Source of the DNA: Coniella vitis
Lineage: Eukaryota > Ascomycota > Sordariomycetes > Diaporthales > Schizoparmaceae
Assembly: GCA_011317545.1 (NCBI GenBank)
Contig: WUJK01000015.1
Location: forward strand, 372,001-436,000
DNA: 64,000 nucleotides
Direction: 5' to 3'
A program made the position numbers and the translations under genes. The notes beneath the pieces are model-generated. The model had not been told where the DNA came from. It worked only from the letters and a program-made list of their open reading frames with translations, and made no database searches. Every line of letters begins with the position of its first letter. The stretch's first letter is position 1. Shown here in pieces: positions 12,663 through 23,176 of the stretch.

Positions 12663-13046
12663 ATGCGGCTTGGATTCACACTCTCGGCTGCTCTTGGAGC
12701 CTTGATTTTTGGCAGCTCAACACTTGCTTCTCCGATTCTTTGCCCAGATGTAAGTTATCCCAATGTCACGATGGCTTCCCAAGCTGTCCATTTTTCCTCG
12801 CTTTCTTTTTCTTTTCTTCTTTTCTTCTCTTTTACTTGAGCCTACTCTGCTATTATCATCAACAGCACCATACATACCATCATTATCATCATCATCATCT
12901 CACCATAATATCAATTCTGGAACTCGTTGTCTGACATGACACTTGTGCAGTACACTCGAGACCAAATCCTTCTAGGCGTCGTGCAACCAGAGGCGTGCTG
13001 CTCCTACGGAGTGTGCAAAGGCGACGTCAACGTTCAAGGTGGCTGA
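12663..13046 (+). CDS. Small secreted cysteine-rich peptide, effector-like
   Basis: Two exons, 12663-12749 and 12951-13046, are split by a 201-bp phase-0 intron with GTAAGT donor, CTGAC branch-like site and TGCAG acceptor. They encode 60 residues. Residues 1-22 are a clear signal peptide: MRLG, a hydrophobic core, then a likely signal-peptidase site at STLA-S. The mature part is about 38 residues with four cysteines (C27, C45, C46, C51; spacing C-x17-CC-x4-C), containing PEACCSYGVCKGDVNVQGG at the end. I do not recognise the family. It stands alone in a 6 kb gene-poor region. Size, secretion signal and even cysteine count resemble secreted fungal effectors or peptide signals, but function is unknown. 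It is too short and too split to appear in simple ORF scans; conserved splice logic and the signal peptide are the support. Confidence 0.72.
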
Positions 13047-15098
13047 TCGTGAAACCTCCCCTCGTGAGACGCCGTCAAGACGGAGAGGGACAAACACAAC
13101 AAAAAGCACCAATAAACGATGGTCACTATGTGAAGATCCCGAGACTTACCATACCTGACACCGCCCAGCAGCAAACCGCAATGGTGCGATCAGATTCAAC
13201 ACCCGAGGAAAACAAAACTTATTGCCGATATCAAGAGAGCAACGGACCCTGCATCACTACAACACAGAAACAAGACGTTTACAGCATTTTCAAAGGCGCC
13301 CGTACAACTTACTCTGTTTATTCCTTTCCTTCCTCCTAATACCGGGTATCTCCTATGACGAAGGTGGTTATTTCACCACCTGTCGTTGACACCTCAATAC
13401 TCAACCGCCTTCTTCTCTTCTATGTTCAACTTCTCTTTTAATTATGGTTGGTTGATTGGTTCTTTCTTTTTTCTGGGGGGGGGGGTTGTTTCTTCTTTCC
13501 AAATCGGAGAGGCCTAACCACAGCTCACGCCAACTCTCATCAACAGCAATGAAATTCTGTTTTGGCGTGAGCACGGCAAAATGCAGCGATAGGAACCTGC
13601 ACGCAGACTTTTGTTGTTCATGCATATACGAGGTCAACGAGGGAAAAGAGCCGCAGTAGTCATGTGGAAACACGCATAATCACAGGTTTCCTTTTCGTAT
13701 CAACCATCAACCAGTTGGACAGTCTTTTTTTTTTGTCGTGTGTGGTCTGGTCGCTATCAGGAAGGGGGGAAGTGATGACGGAGGGGCCTCGGCATGGAAA
13801 ACTGATTGGGCCCTCTTGAAGACCGTCAACAATACAAAGTACCTACCTCAAATGGATGAGTGGGTGGACAAATGCAAGGCTTGGAGAGCGGTAGCAGAGT
13901 GAACTACTATATGACGAACAGGGCTGACAAGAATGGGGGAACCGTTTGCGCTCTGACTGGCTTGAGCGATGAGTGGAATATCATCCGTCACTGTGTCTCG
14001 AGAAAAATCAATAGCGAGCAAGATGTGTAGGAAATAAGATACAGTCTGAACATCTCGCATCCACTTCATTCGAGGTTTGTGACACACCCACATGAACCCA
14101 AGCTGCTTGCTCTAGAGGTAAAGACCAAAACACAGGTGAGCAAGAGTGCTCAGTCATACTCGTGTCCATCATGAAGCATGGCCGGATTGGGTGGCTAGTT
14201 CGTGTCAACCCAGACCACCCTGGTGCTGACCACCCTTGCAGCCCAAGCATTCAATAAAGAAACCGTGTCAAGACAGGAAAACGACACACACACACACGAT
14301 CCCTAGTTCCACATCGTGCCGAGTGAGGGATGGTGGGGCTGCTGGTGAACGGGGAAACAATTTGGAAAAGGAATGGTGCAATGTCAGATCTGATAAATGC
14401 TCATTGCTTGCCACCAACTTCCTGCTGTGCTGTGAACGGGCTGTAGATAAGCAAGCCAGACCAGACCAACCTTCTGAGGAAAATGCAACGTAGGATCACA
14501 GCACTGCGGCTAAGTACCCCCCCCCCTCCCAAAAAAAAAAAACATTGTATAAATCAGACTATGGACACCTGTACGTTGCCATGCAAGAACCATCAACACA
14601 GTGAGACCAACCAGTGACTGCGTAATCACTGATTGCACAGTCGAACAACTTGAACCTTTTTTTTTTCTTTTTTTTTTTTTCTCAAGCATCTTTCTATGGC
14701 TATCCATTCAACACAAAGGCCTTTGCCAAGTCCGAACTTGGGCGCACGCATGCACGTGTGTGAAGTTCGTAGGCGAGTTCTTCGCGATCCGGATGCAGAG
14801 CTGGCCTTTGGGCGTGCACACCTTTCTTTGGAATGGTCGTTTCCGGTTTCCTGCCAGTGTCCTCGGTTCCCGATATTCTGGCCTGATCAAGCGCATCCAC
14901 GCTCACTTACTCGAGAGAAGAGGGGAACAACAATAAACGGATTACCCGAAGCGGGCTAGTCAAGATGCTGTAAATGTCGTGGCATCAATAACGAAGCCGT
15001 AATTGTTCTATCGCAAAATCGTAGTTAGTCCGTAGTAACCAAACACCGTTGAGTAGGTGGAATCCATTCGCCGCGAAGCATGGAAAGACGGCAATGAT
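13047..15098. other. Convergent intergenic region
   Basis: 2 kb between the secreted peptide gene (plus) and the isochorismatase-like gene (minus). It contains homopolymer runs (G near 13475, C and A near 14515-14540, T near 14658-14680) and a short CA repeat at about 14284. No gene supported. Confidence 0.6.
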
Positions 15099-16169
15099 TC
15101 AATGAACGGCTAAACGGGTTCCAGGTATCGCGAGTGTGAAGTCAACCTTGATCAAGAAGCGAGAGCACAATGCACAAAGGGGTCGATCGCAAAAGAAGAA
15201 GGCAGAGGGAGGCACAAGCGATTTCCAAAGAAAAAGAAACTCTAAAAAAAATAAAAAATAAAAATAAAAACTCACGCCAACATTCGCCAAACAAACCTCC
15301 CTTGCGCCCTCTGTCGTTGTCGCACAGCAGTCCTCCACCAAGACACAGTCCCACCCGGCATTGTACGCATCCGTCAAAGTGCCAAGTACACACTGGTCCG
15401 TATTGACGCCAGCAAACAACAGAGTCGTGATCTTGCCCTCTTTTTTCTTGTCCTTTTCATTATTCGTCTTGGTTGTTGCCGTCGTCAGATACTCCCACAA
15501 CGGCTGCCTCTCACACCACAGCCCACTCATGCGATTCTTGGCGCAGTGAACATCCTCCTCTTCTCTGACCGCATCGGCAAGTGGTCCGTATATCATGGTG
15601 TTCCACTCCCCTTCTACAAGACACCGCCCTTTCCCGTCGCCTAGATCCACGCCCAGGCCGCTCTTCGCCACGACCGTCGGCAGCAACGACTTCCTCTCCT
15701 TGTTTTCCTGTTCCTCCTCCTCCTCCTCCTTACCATTCTCGTGATTACTATCACTATTCCCGTCACCGTCACTACCAGCACTGTCAGCAGCAATCATCGC
15801 TCTTGCAAACCCCCTCAAAACGCCTGCCGGCATCCCATCAAGATCCCCGTCCGTGAGTCCCCAGTTCAACCAAACCACTTGTACCCCCTTGCTACGACAG
15901 TGCGCAATCGTCCGGAGCAGTGGCTCAACAGCCGCCAACCCGGTAGGATGCACGCGACACGAAGGATGCAGAAAGAAATTCTGCATATCAACCACCACGA
16001 GCGCCGTCGTGGCTGCCGCGATGACGACCGATGTGTTGGGCGGCCCCTGTGTGAGTGCAATGCGTAGCGGTGAGTCAGCGACACCCCGCGTGAGGTCGTA
16101 CGTTTTACTTGCTTGGTCGTAGATCCATTGGGAATCTGGTGGACCGAATGTGAGTCGGGGGGTCGACAT
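15099..16169 (-). CDS. Isochorismatase-family cysteine hydrolase
   Basis: Member of the isochorismatase-like hydrolase superfamily; the substrate is unknown (many fungal members are amidases or act on pyrazinamide-like or aromatic compounds). The catalytic triad residues are visible: Asp in ALVVVDMQNFFLH, Lys in DVHCAKNRMSGLW and Cys in AGVNTDQCVLGTLTDAYNAG. The start at 16169 (MSTPRLTFGPPDSQWIYDQ) is preferred over in-frame upstream codons because the family motif begins there. I place an in-phase 129-bp intron at 15147-15275 (GTGAGT donor, TCAAG acceptor). Reading through would add a Phe/Leu/Tyr-rich stretch typical of intron translation. The spliced product is 313 residues. An unusual acidic insertion (runs of Glu) lies between the first conserved block and the Lys motif. 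The exact C-terminal exon is the least certain part. Confidence 0.85.
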   Translation of the reverse strand: MSTPRLTFGPPDSQWIYDQASKTYDLTRGVADSPLRIALTQGPPNTSVVIAAATTALVVVDMQNFFLHPSCRVHPTGLAAVEPLLRTIAHCRSKGVQVVWLNWGLTDGDLDGMPAGVLRGFARAMIAADSAGSDGDGNSDSNHENGKEEEEEEQENKERKSLLPTVVAKSGLGVDLGDGKGRCLVEGEWNTMIYGPLADAVREEEDVHCAKNRMSGLWCERQPLWEYLTTATTKTNNEKDKKKEGKITTLLFAGVNTDQCVLGTLTDAYNAGWDCVLVEDCCATTTEGAREVCLANVGVSFYFYFLFFLEFLFLWKSLVPPSAFFFCDRPLCALCSRFLIKVDFTLAIPGTRLAVH

Positions 16170-16710
16170 GTTCTGATGAGAGTTTGGTTCAGTGTGTACG
16201 TCGTGTCGTAAGAAAGTGGTTTGTTGAGATGCAAAAAAAAAAAAAAAAGCTCTTGCCCGTAAGGAGTTTTGTGCTGCTTTTCTCAACAGCAATCGGTTGC
16301 GTATATCATCCATTCGACTGGAGCAAAGATAAGAATAGCGCGTGGCCATTTGCCGGTGATGATGCCGGTGACGATGTCATGCATAAAGAAAACGGTAGCA
16401 TCCAGGAACATCTCCGACCGTACAATGCTGCACACGCCCGGAGTTTTGGTGGGATTTCATTGCCTGTTATAATTTTCAACTTAACTGACGACTCCTGCTT
16501 TTGCACTGTTGCCCCTTGTAGACGTAAAATAAATAACCATAACGCCTTGCAATGACCCTTCCCTTCTCCGATAGTTGACATAAAACGTTAATAACCGTCC
16601 ATCGGCGCTTGCGACTCAACATCCAAGTGTTGCGCGACTAAGCAATAGCCGTCTTTCCCCTCCAGAGGGTTCAGTAGAAGCAAGGCGGCCTTTGTAGGCG
16701 AAAACTCCAA
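16170..16710. other. Intergenic region between two minus-strand genes
   Basis: Promoter of the isochorismatase-like gene and 3' flank of the Kelch-BTB gene. It has an A(15) run near 16233-16248. No gene seen. Confidence 0.6.
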
Positions 16711-19089
16711 TTAGTTCATATCCATGCCATCGTCTTCTTCGAGCTCTTCTTCGGCTTCCAGCATCTGTGTCTGATTACTGGACAAGCTTTCCTTTCTTCT
16801 CGAGTCTCCATATCTGCTTCCTTCGACAAACATGTCGAGCTCTTCCCCGCCAATAACACGGCCCTCCATATCGATTTCTTGGGACAGTTCGACGAGGGCG
16901 GCGCGGGGAAGTCGTAGAAATCCAGTTGTTCGCACGATTCGACCCCAGTGCGTCATACAAAATGCTGCTGCTCGCTTGCGGAGCCATTCTTCGTTGGCCA
17001 ATCCCGAACAGTACCATATAATGCATGCATGGTCCACATCCAGCTCCTTGCTCAGTCGATTGACACATAGGAGCCGCAGGTGCGGAATATTGTAAATGTT
17101 GGACATGACGAGAAGCCCCGCAATGTCGGCAAGGTCAGAGCTGGGTCCATCGACTCCTTCATCTTCGGACGACACATCAATCCGATCCGTGTACAGATAG
17201 AACAAGAAGGCCTTCACCACAGAGTATGGTTCCGGGATGTGCATTTTCTTGTTGTGGAATTCGGCCATGTGGGAGTCCCAAAGCCGGGCGAAATGTGGCC
17301 AACGAGCATATAGAATAAGTCGATGCGCGTAGATAGGAGGTGATGTAGGAGCATCGGGTGAGAGCCAGGTTTGGTCCCCGTCGGCTGCATCAGTAACACG
17401 AATGAGAGCTGAGCCCAATAAATCCTGTTCGTCAGGATCGCCAGATAGGGCAGTGACGACAAAGTCTGTCCCGCTTCCTGATTCTGGAGGTTTGTTGAAG
17501 AGCTTGGAAAGGTCTGCTCCGAGACCCTTTGATGGGGTATCCACACGACGAGCTCTTGAAAGTGGTTCTGCCAGTTCTGCGCGTGGCTCAGGCGTCAAAT
17601 TATTGCCCAAAAAGCCATACCTTCGAAGATCCACCTCCATGATATCGCTCAAGAATTCCTCAAGTCCGTTAGCTCCAGCATCGACGATACCAGTATCAGA
17701 GGGACAGCCAAGAAGCCAAGCCTTGGTGCCATCTTCGTTCATTGTGCAGTAATGCCACGTGTAGCCGGATTTGAAGATCTCTCGGCCCTCGGCCACTTTC
17801 TGCCAGCGCAGAGAGCCCAAGTCGAGCGCAGACAAAGAACACTCTTTTGGCGTGATAGTGGCGGCAGGTGTAACAAAGTCCAGCAAAGTCCCGGAAGAGT
17901 ACACATGGAAGTGTATGCCGGGTCCTTGAGAGGGAATATTGGGTCCAGAATGAAACTTTAGCGACGAAATGGCGCCAGGAGCCATGGGAGCGTAGTTTTT
18001 GAGCTGAAATGAAGGGGGGTTTACTTGAGCGGTCCGCGAATTGGCAGCATAGCCAGAGGTACCAATAACAGGGGACTGGCCAATGGAATAAGAAGGCCGC
18101 GGTGAGCTGCCCGCCCGGCTCGACAACCCTGAGCGATCAAATGCACCAAGTTGGGTGGGAGTCTCGAAAGCAGGACTGCCTTTCAGGTCTAGCCACCACA
18201 AATCGCTGACCTTGTCCATGTCCTCGCTCAGGCCACCAAAGACCCAAATGCGATCGCCCCTACTGAATGTTAGCTAATGCCAGCGCACCATTCCGCGGAT
18301 GAGACAAACCAAACATAGGCTGAATGATCGAACCTCCCCACAAAACGCCAAGGCCTTGACCAAGTGAAGGTTTTGAGGTCGATGTAGCAAATATCATCCA
18401 GCACATAGTTGTCGTGGCCAGTAATACCACCGATTATAAAGAGCTTGTCGTCATGCAAAAGAGCTGCATGCCTTGCGCGGCCTTTGGGAATCGGCCCGGA
18501 CACTGTTGGCTGGGTCCAGTGGGCAGTCTTGAGATCGAAGATGATCAGGTCGGATAAGTACGTGCGATGTTCGTTCTCTCCGCCAAAAACGAGCAGTTTA
18601 TCGCCTTGGTAGAGTGTAGCGGTATGACCTGCAGAACGTCAGTCATTTGTGTTTTGATTTGAGGAAACCCACAGCCCGTTCAAAGAACTCCATACCCATG
18701 CGAACACCAGGAATGTCTCCATAGTTGTCAACCAAAATCCACTCATGCTTGACGAGATCGAGGCGCAACACGTGATTGTAGACCTCGTCGGTATACTGGT
18801 CAAATCCGCCAAAAGCATAGATCTGGTTGTTTCCACAGTAGGTGACGGAGGCATTGACCAGACACGCTGGGCGCTGTCCCAGAGTACGGGTTACCTTAGG
18901 CCTGTAGCCATCCGTTACGGCCTTCTTCATCGGTGAGCTCGGCATGATGTAAGTGTTGTTGGCAGAACCCGGCGTGGGCGAGGCGTTGGCTGCAGTCAAC
19001 GACACAAGGGAGTTGGATGGACCTGCCGCGCCCTGCTCGTCTGATCTTCCGCCAAAGTTCGAGCCGCCTGGGGTGGAAGCTTGTGCCAT
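16711..19089 (-). CDS. Kelch-repeat and BTB-domain protein (Ral2-like)
   Basis: Three exons, 18696-19089, 18310-18628 and 16711-18259 (minus), encode 753 residues. Junctions keep frame and restore Kelch blades: GVRMG-HTATLYQGDKLLVFGGEN and FDHSAYVW-GDRIWVFGGL. After a Ser/Ala-rich N-terminus, Kelch repeats occupy about residues 55-260, with NQIYAFGGFD, KLLVFGGEN and KLFIIGGITGHDNYVLDD. A low-complexity linker follows, then a BTB-type segment at about 535-660 (PPIYAHRLILYARWPHFARL, then AFLFYLYTDRID) and a helical BACK-like tail. The C-terminus is acidic. The architecture resembles S. pombe Ral2, a Ras-pathway activator, and other fungal Kelch-BTB adaptors. Family and order of domains are clear; the Ral2 assignment is inference. 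It is divergent from CDC20. Confidence 0.85.
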
Positions 19090-20084
19090 GATGAAGTGTC
19101 GCGAAGCACCAGATTGATGCCTTTCGAGGTGGAAATGGTGATGAGATTACTGGTCTAAGAGGGCGGGCATTTCGAATGGCAATCGAACGCTCCTGGCAGA
19201 GGAACGATGGAGATTACTCTAGAAAGAAGTAACTGGTTCTTGTAGAGGCGTTGGTTCAGCTGCTAGCTCGACGTCAAAGATAGGTAGATGGCTTGGGCGG
19301 AACACCGGAATCGTCAAGTCGGGCTTGGGCGTCGTTAAATTATGGGCAACACGCATGCAAGCGCGCATGTCAAAAGGGAAGGCCCAGCCCACCACGTTTT
19401 CCCCTGACATCTGCGAAGGCATGAGCCGGGGCTGGAAAGCTGAGGTAAGGTGGCGACTGATTAGATAAAGACATGGCCTGTGCATACTATGAGTACGTAG
19501 GTATCTACCTAGGTACATGCTAGCGCATGTTACAGGGGACAAGGCCGCGCTGGCAACTGCTTGTCGTTGCCGTGCCAACAAGATGGAACCATGACGACGT
19601 AAATAAAACCTGCCCATCAAGGCTGCACTCCACCAATTTCTTTGCTTTTTCTCTCCCCACCTGTCAAATCCACCTCAACCTCAACCTCAACCTCCGCTTC
19701 GGACCGCTACACTGTGGCAGCCGCCTGCGTTTCTACTCTTCCCAAAAGTCTTCATACTCTCCAGAATTAAGGAACCGTCAGTCTCACACAAAGTCCACTA
19801 GATCTCATCGCTGCGGCCTTGTGATCGCCTTCCGACTTGGAGACGCCGCCTCGTTCCTCACGAAGGCTCTCTCTGGCACCTATCGAACGACAAGTACAGC
19901 TCTTGAATACTGACCAACCAACACAACATCCAGGAATCATTAGCTTGAGTCTCTTGGAGCTCCTACGTTTGATCACTCAGAGCTCACTCTTATCCTCCTA
20001 ACGAGACATTTACTTGTTTTTCGTGGAGGCTCATCAACATCACCGTTGACTTTCTTTGCTGCTACACTAAAAACGTTTGCGAAT
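19090..20084. other. Divergent promoter region, Kelch-BTB to CDC20
   Basis: About 1 kb. TACCTAGGTA, a perfect palindrome, lies at 19506-19515. A short CTCAAC repeat lies near 19673-19695, in the probable CDC20 leader. No coding exon seen. Confidence 0.6.
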
Positions 20085-22007
20085 ATGGCTAGCGCCTCAT
20101 TATCAACTCCCCTCAAGTCTCATACAGGGCTCTTTTCAACGCGGACTGCTGGCTGTCGGATGCCTCTGACTCCGTCGCCTCATACGCGCTCAACCGCGGC
20201 GCCCAACATTCACAAGTCCTCTCCCTTCACACCAGACTGCACAGCTTCTATCAATGATGAGTGCAGAATTTCCAACAACCACCATAATAGCAAGTCGGTG
20301 TACGGTGGAAACATATCGGCGCACCTTGCACGGTCATCATCCAAGGTAGCCGAAGTCAAGCCAGCCTCACCCAAGTCAAACATTGTGCGCCCCATACACT
20401 CTCCCAAGAAGTCGCTCGAGTTGGGTGTATCTGAATTCAATTTGACGGAATCAAGTCTTCACAACAATAAGTCTCCCAGCAGCAGCAAGCACAGGACATC
20501 CGTCAAGCACAAGTCCAAAAACATCCCGACCAACGCAGCAGACCGCTTCATCCCCAATCGCAGCGCTAGTTCGGCTATTGCAAATGCGGGCTCTAGCAAG
20601 CTCGATGGACCCTCCAGGAAGAAGAAAGTGAGACTTACAGTAGAGGCCGCTTCTTCTTCTTCTTCTTCTTCTTCTTCTTCTTCTTCTTCCTCGGACGATG
20701 ACGCAGTCGCAGTCATGGACAGCTTAGAGATTGAGACACAAGCGGATACTCCCTTGGAAGGTGAATTCCCGCGCGCATCACCAAACACTTCTGCATACCA
20801 GGATTCTCTAGCGAATGCTTGTGGAGTAAGCATGAGTACGCGCATCCTCGAATTCAAGCCTGCTCCTCCAGAATCTTCGAAACCCATCGACCTGCGTCAA
20901 CAATACAACCGACCAATCAAATCAACTCAGGCTAGCTCTGCGCAATTCCGCCGACGTATAGCCACCGGCCCTGAGCGTGTCCTCGATGCACCAGGTCTCA
21001 TTGATGACTACTATCTCAACTTGCTGGACTGGAGCTCAGGCAATCAAGTTGCCATAGGCCTGGAGCGGAATGTGTATGTCTGGTCCGCCGACGAGGGCAG
21101 CGTAAGCTGTCTTTTGGAGACAAGCCCAGATACCTATGTTAGCAGCGTCAAGTGGTCAGACGACGGAGCATATGTTAGCGTCGGCCTTGGAACCGGCGAG
21201 GTGCAAATATGGGACGTTGGTGAGGGCATGAAGATACGCAGCATGTTCGGCCATGACACTCGCGTTGGCGTCATGGGCTGGGACAAACATTTGTTGTCCA
21301 CAGGTGCTCGTAGCGGTCTTGTCTTCAATCACGACGTTCGCATCGCGGAGCACAAGGTTGCCGAGCTGGTATCACACACTTCAGAAGTCTGTGGTCTCGA
21401 ATGGCGGTCTGATGGTCAGCAACTGGCTACTGGCGGAAACGACAACCTTGTCTCTATTTGGGATGCGCGCTCTTTGTCGGTACCCAAATTTACCAAAACC
21501 AATCACAAGGCGGCTGTCAAGGCCCTGTCCTGGTGCCCCTGGAACATGAATCTGCTTGCCACTGGCGGAGGTTCGTATGATCGTCACATTCACTTCTGGA
21601 ACACAACCTCGGGCGCCCGGGTCAACAGCATTGACACGGGGTCTCAAGTCACCAGCCTCCGTTGGAGTCCTCATCACCGTGAAATTGTTAGCTCTAGCGG
21701 TTTCCCAGACAACTCTCTCACTATTTGGAACTACCCAACGTTGGTCCGCAACATTGACATTCCTGCCCATGAGAGCCGTGTGCTGCACAGCTGTCTCAGC
21801 CCCGACGGACAGATGCTCGCTACAGCAGGTAAGCTTTGATTTCCTGGGCACGGCTCGATACAGTAGAAAGGCTAATATGATAACTTGGTAGCTGCCGATG
21901 AAAGTCTAAAGTTCTGGAAGCTGTTTGAGAAGAAGCCTGGTTCTACTGCGGCTGGTACCGGTGCTTCTAGCAAGGCTGCCATGGCCAAGCAGATGACAAT
22001 TCGTTGA
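20085..22007 (+). CDS. CDC20: CDC20/Slp1-type APC/C activator (WD40)
   Basis: Substrate-recognition co-activator of the anaphase-promoting complex, required for the metaphase-anaphase transition. Two exons, 20085-21828 and 21892-22007, give 619 residues; the 63-bp intron joins MLATAG to AADESLKFWKLF inside the last WD40 blade. The C-box DRFIPNR is at about residues 152-158. Seven WD40 blades span about 325-590, with NLLDWSSGNQVAIGLERNVY, SHTSEVCGLEWRSDGQQLAT and SWCPWNMNLLATGGGSYDRH typical of CDC20/CDH1. The C-terminal Ile-Arg (MTIR) is the IR tail that docks on the APC/C. The first ATG in the frame is at 20085. The C-box followed by a long linker favours CDC20 over CDH1. An in-frame serine run interrupts the N-terminal region. 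Confidence 0.94.
20651..20689 (+). repeat. (TTC)13 microsatellite inside CDC20
   Basis: A perfect trinucleotide run within the coding exon, read as consecutive serines and followed by Asp residues. It is a length-variable site that changes protein length without shifting frame. Confidence 0.9.
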
Positions 22008-23176
22008 GCAATGGCTGCCAAGAATGATCATGTACGAGTGGACTAGCAGCGCAGTGTTGGGATAGCGAGACGTCGGATTGGCTGGTCGACAATGTCTACA
22101 TGCACCAAACAAGTATATACTTGATGATGAATTTTATGATGGGTCATGGGAATGGTTCAGGAAAGGCGTGATGGGCATCTCAGCGTGTCGAACAATAATG
22201 TAATAAGGTTATAGACAAAGTCTTTGGCGTATGCTTGTCAGAATCTGGACTATTTGATTTTGATTTTCACTGTTATCCCCTCCTTTTTTGATGTTTCTTT
22301 TCCTCCCCTTCTAAGGGTGACTGATGCCACTGGACATATCCAGTGCGAGCATCGGGAGGGGGGTTGTCTTTGGCGACCGTCCCTCAGCCAGCAGATGATC
22401 GTATAATGTTGGATGACTCTTCCCCAGGTCTTCCGTGAAGTCCATCATCCCACAGATGACAAGTGCGTTGGAAAGGCAATTTCAAAGCCAACGCCGTGAG
22501 TCATTCAGCAGAGCAGCGTATTCTGGCTGTCTGAATCACAGGTTATGATGGACCTCTCGCTTTACTATGACAGCTCCCCACCACCTCTAGCGCACCCCAA
22601 TCGGAAAGGGCACAGGGGCAGGGGCACTGGCAGCAGGGGCAGCAGGGGCGGGCAATTGGTGCGCTTAGCTAAGCAGACTGACTTACTTAGCCGCTGTTGC
22701 TCGTCAAAAGCGAAACTTACGCCATACCACTTCACTTTCCACGCCTGCGAATCAGCCGCCCCCATCGTTTGCGACAGAAGCACTTGCAGACCAGCGTACG
22801 CCTCGCGCATTTCACACGTACGAGCGATCAGCAAGCGAAAGCTGCAGCACGTTTTCGGGCTCCATCACCGCCTTCCTCACGCAGAAAGCACGGTGCCAAA
22901 AGGGAGGTTTATCGCGTGTAGTGTCTGCCGCGGGTCGTCGTAACCGTCTCGAGCTACCGCCAACACAGCACAGCCATCGTGAGGATCGCGGGCCATTCTG
23001 CGCCCCATTTACAGCGGTCGCCCACCTTCTTATTTCAGAGAAACAATTGTTTCTGTGTACAGACGCGTAGCAGCCAGGCCACCAGAACGCGCCCTTCTCA
23101 AACTCGCTGTCTCCCGCCTTTGGTCTCGATTGCTGTCGATATCTAGCCGACCGTGCATCCGCCACCGACCAGCAAC
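22008..23176. other. Intergenic region, CDC20 to TFIIA
   Basis: 3' flank of CDC20 and promoter of the TFIIA subunit gene, 1.2 kb. A G/CA-rich imperfect repeat (GGGGCA units) lies near 22612-22652. No gene supported. Confidence 0.6.

Noticed and set aside
15147..15275. Read-through of this segment as part of the isochorismatase-like protein
   Set aside because: It is in phase but encodes a Phe/Leu/Tyr-rich stretch unlike the family and is bounded by GTGAGT and an AG acceptor, so it was called an intron.
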